64,000 nucleotides of DNA from Candidatus Poseidoniaceae archaeon. Lineage in GTDB: Archaea > Thermoplasmatota > Poseidoniia > Poseidoniales > Poseidoniaceae. A model generated the notes under the pieces. It did no database searches. It worked only from the letters and a program-made list of their open reading frames with translations, and was not told the DNA's origin. The stretch is taken from NCBI GenBank assembly GCA_938084675.1, contig CALKGM010000003.1:64171-128170 (forward strand). The letters are read 5' to 3'. Of the stretch, positions 1 to 10,978 are shown one piece after another. Numbering within the stretch: position 1 is the first letter of the stretch; every line of letters starts with the position of its first letter. Position numbers and translations under genes: made by a program.

Positions 1-1
1 A

Positions 2-4184
<4,183 letters not shown>

Positions 4185-4279
4185 GCCTAAGGCTCATCAT
4201 GGTGAAGCGACGCATTCAAACATGAAGGCGACCCGTGTGCAATTGCGGGGCCAACTCGGCTTGTGCAAAGGTGATGACT

Positions 4280-5536
4280 ATGAAAGAGAGTTCACTCATT
4301 TACGACTGGAATACGGTAGAATACGAATTCAGCAGAAATCCAGCAAACCACCCTCATGGTGTTTGGTTTGATGATGAGACCCTGCGCGACGGTTTGCAAA
4401 GCCCAAGCGCCCGCAACCCTACCATAGAGCAGAAAATAGAATTGCTCACCTTCATGGAACAACTTGGATTGCAAAAAGTAGACCTTGGCCTTCCCGGAGC
4501 AGGGCCATTCCATCGCAGCCACATCGATGCCATGCTCAGTCACATCAAGGAAAACGATTACTCAATCCGGCCTGGTGCCGCAGTTCGCACCTTAATGGGA
4601 GACATTGAACCTCTCGTGGAAATGCAAGCAAAGCACGAGATGGAGATTCAAGCATCAGCATTCCTTGGTACAAGCCCCATTCGTCAGTTTACTGAAGGTT
4701 GGACCATGGAGAAACTCGTCACAACCATGGAAGCTGCGGTATCATACGCAGTTGAGAACGACGTTCCGGTGATGTTTGTTACCGAGGATACAACTCGTTC
4801 CAATCCTGAAGATGTGAAAATGATCTATCAACGAGCAATGGAACTCGGTGTTCGTCGTCTGTGCGTGTGCGATACATGTGGCCATGTAACTCCAAACGGT
4901 GTTAAGAAACTCCTCGCCTTCATCGATGAAGAAGTCATCAAAGATGCAGGCTATCAACGCCGAGAAATCGAGGTAAACTGGCACGGACATCAAGACCGTG
5001 GGCTCGGGGTAGCGAACAACATTGCAGCAGTTGAAGCAGGTGCAGATGTCATTCACGGAACTGCACTTGGCGTTGGTGAGCGAGCCGGAAATGCACCGCT
5101 TGACCAAACCCTCGTTAATCTGAAACTCATGGGAGTCATTGAGAACGATTTGACCCTCTTGGACGCTTACATGCAAAAAGCCAACGAATACATCGAAGTT
5201 CCCTTGCCTCGTAACTATCCTGTCTTTGGTGAGGATGCCTTTGAAACAGGTACTGGAGTCCATGCGTCTGCCGTCATAAAGGCAATGCGAAAGGGTGACC
5301 ATTGGCTTGCTGACCGAGTTTATTCTGGAGTTCCCGCTGGTGATTTTGGTTTGAAACAAGTCATCCGTATCGGGCACATGTCGGGTCGCTCAAACATTGT
5401 TTGGTGGCTTGAACAAAATGAAATTGAAGCTTCAGACGAATTAGTGGCCCATCTCTTTGAAATTGCTAAGAGCCAAAAGAGAAACATGCTTGATGAAGAA
5501 ATTCACGCTGCAGTCTCTGCTTTTTCAAGCCAGTGA
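4280..5536 (+). CDS. LeuA/homocitrate synthase-like DRE-TIM acyltransferase or lyase
   Basis: This is a DRE-TIM metallolyase superfamily protein (about 418 aa). Members condense acetyl-CoA with a 2-oxo acid (isopropylmalate, homocitrate or citramalate synthase) or run the related lyase reaction. It shows DDETLRDGLQSPSARNP near residue 31, which holds the catalytic R and D of the family, and a metal-binding HxH in WHGHQDRGLGVANN. A glycine-rich segment follows (GTALGVGERAGNAPLD). The C-terminal LeuA regulatory domain is absent. The motifs differ from textbook LeuA (HGHQD instead of HCHND), so the substrate is not assigned. An open frame extends upstream to GTG 4235, but those residues look non-coding; AAAGGTGA fits ATG 4280. 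Confidence 0.72.
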   Translation: MKESSLIYDWNTVEYEFSRNPANHPHGVWFDDETLRDGLQSPSARNPTIEQKIELLTFMEQLGLQKVDLGLPGAGPFHRSHIDAMLSHIKENDYSIRPGAAVRTLMGDIEPLVEMQAKHEMEIQASAFLGTSPIRQFTEGWTMEKLVTTMEAAVSYAVENDVPVMFVTEDTTRSNPEDVKMIYQRAMELGVRRLCVCDTCGHVTPNGVKKLLAFIDEEVIKDAGYQRREIEVNWHGHQDRGLGVANNIAAVEAGADVIHGTALGVGERAGNAPLDQTLVNLKLMGVIENDLTLLDAYMQKANEYIEVPLPRNYPVFGEDAFETGTGVHASAVIKAMRKGDHWLADRVYSGVPAGDFGLKQVIRIGHMSGRSNIVWWLEQNEIEASDELVAHLFEIAKSQKRNMLDEEIHAAVSAFSSQ

Positions 5537-5546
5537 AGTGCTTTCA

Positions 5547-5720
5547 TTACCAAAAGTAATACACTGCTATGGCTAAAAATAGCCCTAGGAGTGTAAGCCA
5601 GTAGAGGACTTTCCCCAGACCTTTTCGACCTAACTTATCTTCAATTTTGTCCGCAACTGCAACGTAGGTATCTTCTGCCAGTTGTGGAGAGATGGTACTG
5701 GTTATGAGGTCGACTGGCAT
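5547..5720 (-). CDS. Small single-span membrane protein (57 aa)
   Basis: This short gene encodes a protein beginning MPVDLITSTISPQLAED. A charged middle (ADKIEDKLGRKG) is followed by one hydrophobic helix at about residues 38-55, and the protein ends in YYFW. An in-frame stop lies just upstream, so ATG 5720 is the only usual start. It follows the deacylase-like gene (stop at 5786) by 65 nt on the same strand and may share its transcript. The layout of an amphipathic N-terminus then one C-terminal helix suggests a tail-anchored protein. No family is recognised. The coherent protein-like composition supports it, but the short length limits confidence. Confidence 0.55.
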   Translation of the reverse strand: MPVDLITSTISPQLAEDTYVAVADKIEDKLGRKGLGKVLYWLTLLGLFLAIAVYYFW

Positions 5721-5785
5721 TTCTAGATCACGTGCTGGCTCATCCTATCGCAAATGAATATTTTCCCTTCGTTAAGGGTTTTTGA

Positions 5786-7096
5786 TCAAGATTCTTCTTC
5801 AAACTCTTTGGATTCATTCGTGATTTTTGAGCCGATCCATTCAGAATCAACGCTGCCTCCACTCCATTCCCCGTCCAATGAAATCTCACTGATTTCATGT
5901 TCCTCTCGCCAGACTGGGTCTTCTTGACTTCCATTAATAATGAATTTTCCATCTTCATCTATTTGTTCTTCCAGAAGAGAGAAGTGTTTCGAGATTGGTA
6001 AAAAGTGTCCAACTGGCATTCCTGCTGCAGTGAATGGATTAGTTGCTGCCCCGATAATGAGTCCATCTTCTGGGGCGACGATATCAACGGTCATTCCGGG
6101 AGTTCCCGGGTCGGAAATGGTGGCCAATACTTCTCCCTCTCGCATGACGCTCCCAGCACTGACAAACATGTCGAGAAGGCCTCCTTCTCCGGCACGAAGC
6201 CATCTTGAGCCGCTCGCCATGATGCGGAACCGAGGCCGATGGGGGTTTCCAGGGATCATTCGTAAGGAGCGTAAGATGTTCATTACGCCATGAACAGCAA
6301 CTTTGACGGATTCATGACCGAGATAGTCTGCACCTCCGCCTTCGTAGGTGATGACAGGAATCTCTGCTGAATTTGCTGTGCGTCGCAGGGAGCCTTTCGG
6401 GGGTGTTGAATCAAGGATGAGTTCAATTCCAAATGCTTTTGCAAGTAAGTAAGAACTTGAATGCGTGAGGTCAACACGAACTTGTGGCATATTGTCACGC
6501 CCTTTCGCTGCGCTGTGGAGGTCAATAATACCATCAGAATCTTCAATAAGATGCTTCCAGATTTGATGAGCCACACGTTTAGTTGTGGAACTCCCCGGGT
6601 CTCCAGGGAATTGTCGGTTAAGGTCGCGGCCATCTGGAAAATATCTTGATTTTGCTCTGTAGCCCGGCAAATTGAGGACAGGAACAATACGAAGTGTCCC
6701 CGCCATAGATTTTGGGTCAAGGGGGCGCCCTTCATCGGTAAATGGGTTACTCAACAAGTGAGTACAAGCAGATGGACCTGTCAATTCATCGCCATGGATG
6801 CCTCCTAAAACCGTAATACAAGGCCCCGGACGGGAACCATGAATCACCGTTACCGGAACAGGCCAAGGGTCACCTAGACTAACGTCGAGGAGAGGGAGAG
6901 GCACGGTTCTCAATGTACCCGGCTTAATTCGCTTTCGAAAGAAGCGAATGTCCCCCCATTCCGAACTCCGGTCCCATTCTGGTCGGTCTTCCGTTTGATG
7001 GGCCTTCATCGCCTCTTCAATCGCTATTTTTCGGCGTTTTGGTAGTTCATGGGCGACCCGAACCTTCCGGACCTTGGTTTTCTTACGGCCCGCCAT
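5786..7096 (-). CDS. Succinylglutamate desuccinylase/aspartoacylase-like zinc hydrolase
   Basis: This is an M14-like zinc deacylase of the AstE/AspA family (about 436 aa), which hydrolyses amide bonds of N-acylated amino acids or related metabolites. GGIHGDELTG near residue 98 supplies the zinc ligands H and E. RDLNRQFPG near 157 is the substrate-carboxylate motif, and DLHSAAKG near 193 gives the third histidine. The C-terminal half has the barrel-sandwich region usual in the family. The N-terminus is lysine/arginine-rich (MAGRKKTKVRKVRVAHE) and the last 40 residues are acidic. ATG 7096 is preferred over an upstream ATG at 7129, because a TATA-like GAAAATAG at 7131-7139 is correctly placed for 7096. 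The substrate is unknown. Confidence 0.8.
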   Translation of the reverse strand: MAGRKKTKVRKVRVAHELPKRRKIAIEEAMKAHQTEDRPEWDRSSEWGDIRFFRKRIKPGTLRTVPLPLLDVSLGDPWPVPVTVIHGSRPGPCITVLGGIHGDELTGPSACTHLLSNPFTDEGRPLDPKSMAGTLRIVPVLNLPGYRAKSRYFPDGRDLNRQFPGDPGSSTTKRVAHQIWKHLIEDSDGIIDLHSAAKGRDNMPQVRVDLTHSSSYLLAKAFGIELILDSTPPKGSLRRTANSAEIPVITYEGGGADYLGHESVKVAVHGVMNILRSLRMIPGNPHRPRFRIMASGSRWLRAGEGGLLDMFVSAGSVMREGEVLATISDPGTPGMTVDIVAPEDGLIIGAATNPFTAAGMPVGHFLPISKHFSLLEEQIDEDGKFIINGSQEDPVWREEHEISEISLDGEWSGGSVDSEWIGSKITNESKEFEEES

Positions 7097-7186
7097 GGTC
7101 TGTGCACAGCCCCCTCCATGATGAACCATACGCTATTTTCTCAGCCAAAGGCAACAACCAAAAAGTGTCACTACTGACCTTGAGTT

Positions 7187-7651
7187 ATGACTCCAGGGGT
7201 ACAACGTGAGTACGCACCATCCTCAATTTGTTTTGGTTGCGGGCCGGCAAATGAACAAGGTTTGCAAATAGATTCCCATCGGATTGAAAATGGCCTCATT
7301 CTGCATTTTACTCCAGAAGACCACCACCAAGCTTTTCCCGGAATGATCAACGGTGGAATAATCGGGACTTTGCTGGATTGTCATGGGAATTGGACAGCAG
7401 CAGTTGCTCTTATGGATTCCCAAGGTGTTGAGGAACCACCATGCACGGTTACCGCATCCTACAGTGTTCAACTTAGACGGCCTACTCCATTGAATACAGA
7501 ACTGGTTGTAACAAGTCAAGTCGAACATTTGCAAGATGACCGTGCTGAGATCTCTCTGAAACTTGAGGCCAATGGGAAGGTTTGTGCAACTGGCAAAGGT
7601 CTTTTTGTCGCTGTGAAAGAAGGCCACCCTGCCTATCATCGTTGGTCTTGA
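7187..7651 (+). CDS. PaaI-type hotdog-fold thioesterase
   Basis: This 154-aa protein has the single hotdog domain of the PaaI/4HBT acyl-CoA thioesterase superfamily. It shows FGCGPANEQGLQ at the N-terminus, the core-helix region FPGMINGGIIGTLLDCHGNWTA, and strands such as TASYSVQLRRPTPLN. The family hydrolyses short or aromatic acyl-CoA thioesters as a dimer or tetramer. It is divergent from the deacylase gene on the other strand across about 90 nt. The SprT-like gene follows after 9 nt, so these two are probably co-transcribed. The substrate cannot be read from sequence. Confidence 0.8.
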   Translation: MTPGVQREYAPSSICFGCGPANEQGLQIDSHRIENGLILHFTPEDHHQAFPGMINGGIIGTLLDCHGNWTAAVALMDSQGVEEPPCTVTASYSVQLRRPTPLNTELVVTSQVEHLQDDRAEISLKLEANGKVCATGKGLFVAVKEGHPAYHRWS

Positions 7652-7660
7652 GGTTTGTTC

Positions 7661-8188
7661 ATGGTACGCCCCAATGCATCCCAATCGCTTCGTCTTGAGT
7701 TGCTTCGTGACGAAGTGATAACCGAGATGAAGAGCCTAGGTGTTTTTTCTGTTGAGAGCCTCAATATTGCATCAACGGTAAGTTTAGGTTTGTTGCGAAA
7801 AAATTCAACACAGCGCCATGGCGTGACCCGTTGGATTCGGGAACAAGGAGAACTCATCCTGCAAACAGTAGATGTACACCCCGTCTTACTTGAACAAGAT
7901 TGGTCCAGATATGCTGCATTTGTCATCTATCATGAACTTCTTCATGCTATTGGAAACCGGTCACATAATCGGGATTTTCGCTCTTTGGAATCACTATGGC
8001 CGGATGTCGGTGCTTCAAAGCAGGGTCTTGAGTTCACCAATAAGATGCGCCTTCAGCGTGCATCATGGCTTTGGATCTGCCCACAATGTGCCATGGAATA
8101 TCCTCGTCAGCGCCCAAGCGGTGGCAAATATCAATGCCGAACGTGCCGATGTCGCCTTATTGACCGCGCCTTAAAGGACATCAAATGA
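7661..8188 (+). CDS. SprT-like zinc metalloprotease domain protein
   Basis: This 175-aa protein carries the HELLHAIGNRSHN zinc-protease motif at residues 91-103 and a C-terminal zinc ribbon (C140-x2-C143 and C159-x2-C162). That is the SprT/Spartan domain order. Spartan-type proteases digest proteins crosslinked to DNA; bacterial SprT has no firmly known role. ATG 7661 is chosen because TTGAGGT ends 6 nt upstream; an in-frame TTG at 7655 is a weaker option. The gene lies just after the thioesterase gene. Its place in a window rich in repair genes makes a DNA-protein crosslink role attractive but unproven. Confidence 0.8.
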   Translation: MVRPNASQSLRLELLRDEVITEMKSLGVFSVESLNIASTVSLGLLRKNSTQRHGVTRWIREQGELILQTVDVHPVLLEQDWSRYAAFVIYHELLHAIGNRSHNRDFRSLESLWPDVGASKQGLEFTNKMRLQRASWLWICPQCAMEYPRQRPSGGKYQCRTCRCRLIDRALKDIK

Positions 8189-8194
8189 TAAACA

Positions 8195-10270
8195 ATGGCG
8201 CATCAGGGAACACTGGGGATGGCTATGAAGAATCGTAAGGCACTCATCCTTTCGAGCCTTCTTTTCTTATCGCTGATGATTCCTATTTTGACGTTCTCAG
8301 CACAAGCAGGGATTACCTCTCTCGACGGAGGAGGGACGATGTACCTCTCCTGCCAGTCGGAAAATGAGTGTACGCTTACACCTGTCTCTATGGGGGAAGG
8401 TCAATTTACTGGACAAAGTTTTGCTTCATCCCTCCAACCGGAAACACTTTCCTTTGAGTTTGATGCAGCTCCTGCCCAACAACACCTCGCTCTCCTTCCT
8501 GAACAATTGGAATCCCTCATCGTTGACTTTAGGCACCAAACTGAAACCGGCGGGCTTTTACGCCCTGCCATTGATTTTCGCCTTATCCTCGGCCAGAGCG
8601 TGACAGATTGGTCTTTTGAGAGCGAATTTGTACCGACTTCGTCTGAGTACGAACCCTACAGGCTTGAAGATGAGTCACTTGACTTGGGGGCCAAAAGAGT
8701 TCTCTGGAAGGATGCTCAGATACGTTTGATCATGGTTGTGACCCTTGACCGACCTGGGACTTGGGAATTGAACCTGCGAGGGCCATCTAAAATCGAAATT
8801 GAAATTCCATGGTCGGTAGATGCAGACGCAGCCAACGTGGATGAACCTTCGTCAACCACTCAACCTATCAGTTCAAGTTTTGATACCGGTCATCGTGGTG
8901 CATTAGTAAGCGACGACTGGGATTGCTGGTCGTTTCCCGTTGAAGAACATGAAGTGATGACGCTTATCGTAGATTGGAAAGCAGCTCCTATTGAGATTGA
9001 GCAACCTCACGAAGTTCCGAATTTGGTGACTGAATCGGGGCGCCTATCGCCTCAGCCAGAAGTTGTGACCGAACTTATTGATGATGACTTGAGAATTATC
9101 TACCGTTGGCGGAATCTCCCTACCAATGACTACAACTTGTGCTTTAGAGGCGCTCTTGACCGTTTCCAAGAGTATTCTTGGGCGGGTTTGTTTGGGTATG
9201 AAAGTTCAGGCCCAGTTGTCTCAGAAGATTTCTCAACTGAGTCATTCTACCCCTCAGGGACTGTGCTCCTTGGGGATGAATCAGAATCCTATGTGTTGAA
9301 AGAACAAGGAATCTCGGTGCTGCTCCTTTCAATTGTCATGCTAGGAATATTCTTGCTCGTTGGTTTCCGACCAACAACATCCTATCCTCTGAGGTTTGGA
9401 ATCTTCTTACCCGGCGTGGTTTTTCTTTTCGTAGGCGGTGTCATTCATCCATTATGGTCGATTGCCGATGAAGTACAATATGAGGACGAAATAACCATTG
9501 ATGACCTCATTGAGATGCGTCTCCAACAACTATGGGATGTTTCTGCAGACGGGGTTCCAGACCAAACCCTTGTTGAACACACTGGGGCAACCTGGGGGAT
9601 TTTAGCCGGAGAGCGTCTTCAACTTCGTTTGTCCATAGAACGTGCCGTTCCCCTTCAGGACAACCGATGGCAACTGATTGTTCCGGAATTAGAGGAATTA
9701 CGCCTTGACGAATTGATTTTCGCCCAAGTTGCAAAGGGAGGGCAACAAACAGGGATACAGGGAGTCCAAGACGACCGAACAGTGCGTTTTGTACTCCTTG
9801 CAGGACGCTCGCTCGTTCTTGACCTTCTCATGTTAGAAGCGATTCTGGTGGTTGACGAACTTCCATCATCCTCTGTATTCCATATTGACACGGTCATGGT
9901 TGAAACGAGATCTGCTGGTTCATTTAACTCGCCGGTTTGGTCAACCCGACCGGCTAGTATTTCGGAAAAAGATTGGATTGGACTTCAAGGGACCTTGTTT
10001 CCACAACAAATCACCATCAGCCTTTGTGATTGTGACTTGGACCTCCTCGACGTCAGTTTTCAATCATCCCGAGGATTTGATTTGAATGATATCCCTGAAG
10101 AGAACTGGGGTTTGGAAAATGCAGATGGAATACTGCCTTACGGATCTGCGCTGATGTGGCTCGGAATGTTGCTCGGTATTGTAGCATCAACTTCTGAATT
10201 ACGTCGCTATCAAAAAGCACAACATATGGCTCAATCCTTCCATCCCGTTAGGGAAAACCAGTGGACTTGA
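8195..10270 (+). CDS. Large exported membrane protein of unknown function
   Basis: This 691-aa protein has an N-terminal signal or anchor segment (RKALILSSLLFLSLMIPIL). A long, probably external, acidic beta-rich region follows. Two hydrophobic helices lie near residues 370-410 (VLLLSIVMLGIFLLVGF and FGIFLPGVVFLFVGGVI), then a second external domain and a last helix near residue 655 (ALMWLGMLLGIVAS). I recognise no family. Cysteine pairs at both ends (YLSCQSENEC and CDCDL) could form disulphides outside the cell. The start is uncertain: ATG 8195, 8219 and 8225 are all in frame. It ends 1 nt from the convergent gene at 10272. Confidence 0.75.
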   Translation: MAHQGTLGMAMKNRKALILSSLLFLSLMIPILTFSAQAGITSLDGGGTMYLSCQSENECTLTPVSMGEGQFTGQSFASSLQPETLSFEFDAAPAQQHLALLPEQLESLIVDFRHQTETGGLLRPAIDFRLILGQSVTDWSFESEFVPTSSEYEPYRLEDESLDLGAKRVLWKDAQIRLIMVVTLDRPGTWELNLRGPSKIEIEIPWSVDADAANVDEPSSTTQPISSSFDTGHRGALVSDDWDCWSFPVEEHEVMTLIVDWKAAPIEIEQPHEVPNLVTESGRLSPQPEVVTELIDDDLRIIYRWRNLPTNDYNLCFRGALDRFQEYSWAGLFGYESSGPVVSEDFSTESFYPSGTVLLGDESESYVLKEQGISVLLLSIVMLGIFLLVGFRPTTSYPLRFGIFLPGVVFLFVGGVIHPLWSIADEVQYEDEITIDDLIEMRLQQLWDVSADGVPDQTLVEHTGATWGILAGERLQLRLSIERAVPLQDNRWQLIVPELEELRLDELIFAQVAKGGQQTGIQGVQDDRTVRFVLLAGRSLVLDLLMLEAILVVDELPSSSVFHIDTVMVETRSAGSFNSPVWSTRPASISEKDWIGLQGTLFPQQITISLCDCDLDLLDVSFQSSRGFDLNDIPEENWGLENADGILPYGSALMWLGMLLGIVASTSELRRYQKAQHMAQSFHPVRENQWT

Positions 10271-10271
10271 A

Positions 10272-10889
10272 TCACTTCTTTTCAGCCTTGTCAAGTTCTT
10301 TAGAAACAGCCTTAGTGACTTCATCAGGGTTCATCTTTGCAGCCTGAGCTGCCTTGTCAATAGATTTTGCTTCTTCATCGGTGATTTCACCATCAGCGGC
10401 TGCAGATTTAATCGCTGCCTTGACGCTCATTTCTGCTGCTTCTTCATCGGTAATACCCAGTGCTTCTTGGAAGGATTTCAATTCCTTCATTTCGGCTTCG
10501 GAGATCACGCCGTCCTCCCAAGCGGAGTCGTACGCATGGACCAAAAATTCACGGTATGCTTCTTGGTTTAGAAGCACGTCTCGAATAAGTCCGGTATCCA
10601 CACCAGTCTCTGAATTTGCCATTTCAAGCAAGGCAATGGAACGGCGGACTTCCTTTACTGCCATGTCCTTAAGTCCATGACCGGCCCAAACAGCTCCTGC
10701 TGCTGTAACCGCTGCGGCGAACCATCGCATGACGTCAGGATTGACTAAATCACCGGGTTGAACCAGATGGAAAATTCCGAGTACTGCCATCGCAGCACCG
10801 CACATAACCTCTACCCAATCATTGAGATCAGGCTCATCATCAAAGATGGACAATCGCTCTTCTACCATGGCCTCCATGTCGTCGCTCAT
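10272..10889 (-). CDS. Membrane protein with a C-terminal acidic helical domain
   Basis: This is a 205-aa protein. Residues about 25-75 hold two hydrophobic helices (EVMCGAAMAVLGIFHLV and WFAAAVTAAGAVWAGHG). The C-terminal half is a helical domain with repeated acidic loops (AWEDGVISEAEMKEL, AAADGEITDEEAKSID) that resemble EF-hand or TerB-like D-G-x-I-S/T-x-x-E patterns. This suggests metal binding or a TerB-like fold at the membrane, which is my inference. An upstream in-frame GTG at 10901 sits inside AGGTG; that AGGTG serves better as the SD for ATG 10889. It is divergent from the helicase gene. Confidence 0.7.
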   Translation of the reverse strand: MSDDMEAMVEERLSIFDDEPDLNDWVEVMCGAAMAVLGIFHLVQPGDLVNPDVMRWFAAAVTAAGAVWAGHGLKDMAVKEVRRSIALLEMANSETGVDTGLIRDVLLNQEAYREFLVHAYDSAWEDGVISEAEMKELKSFQEALGITDEEAAEMSVKAAIKSAAADGEITDEEAKSIDKAAQAAKMNPDEVTKAVSKELDKAEKK

Positions 10890-10978
10890 GTGGGTGGACA
10901 CCTACAGGTGGGACTTAGGTATGTCGGAAGTTCTCAGAAGCCGTTGTCCTTTTGGACTGTTGGCGTTGGTAGGGTACC

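Noticed and set aside
4235-4279. A GTG-started cysteine-rich N-terminus for the LeuA-like protein
   Set aside because: The residues have no family support, and the SD AAAGGTGA fits ATG 4280.
4742-5377. A 211-residue open frame on the minus strand
   Set aside because: It is antisense to the conserved DRE-TIM gene and shows no recognisable protein features.
5571-5584. GGCTA-AAAA-TAGCC inverted repeat
   Set aside because: It lies within the small membrane protein gene, is only 5 bp, and could be a by-product of leucine/alanine codons.
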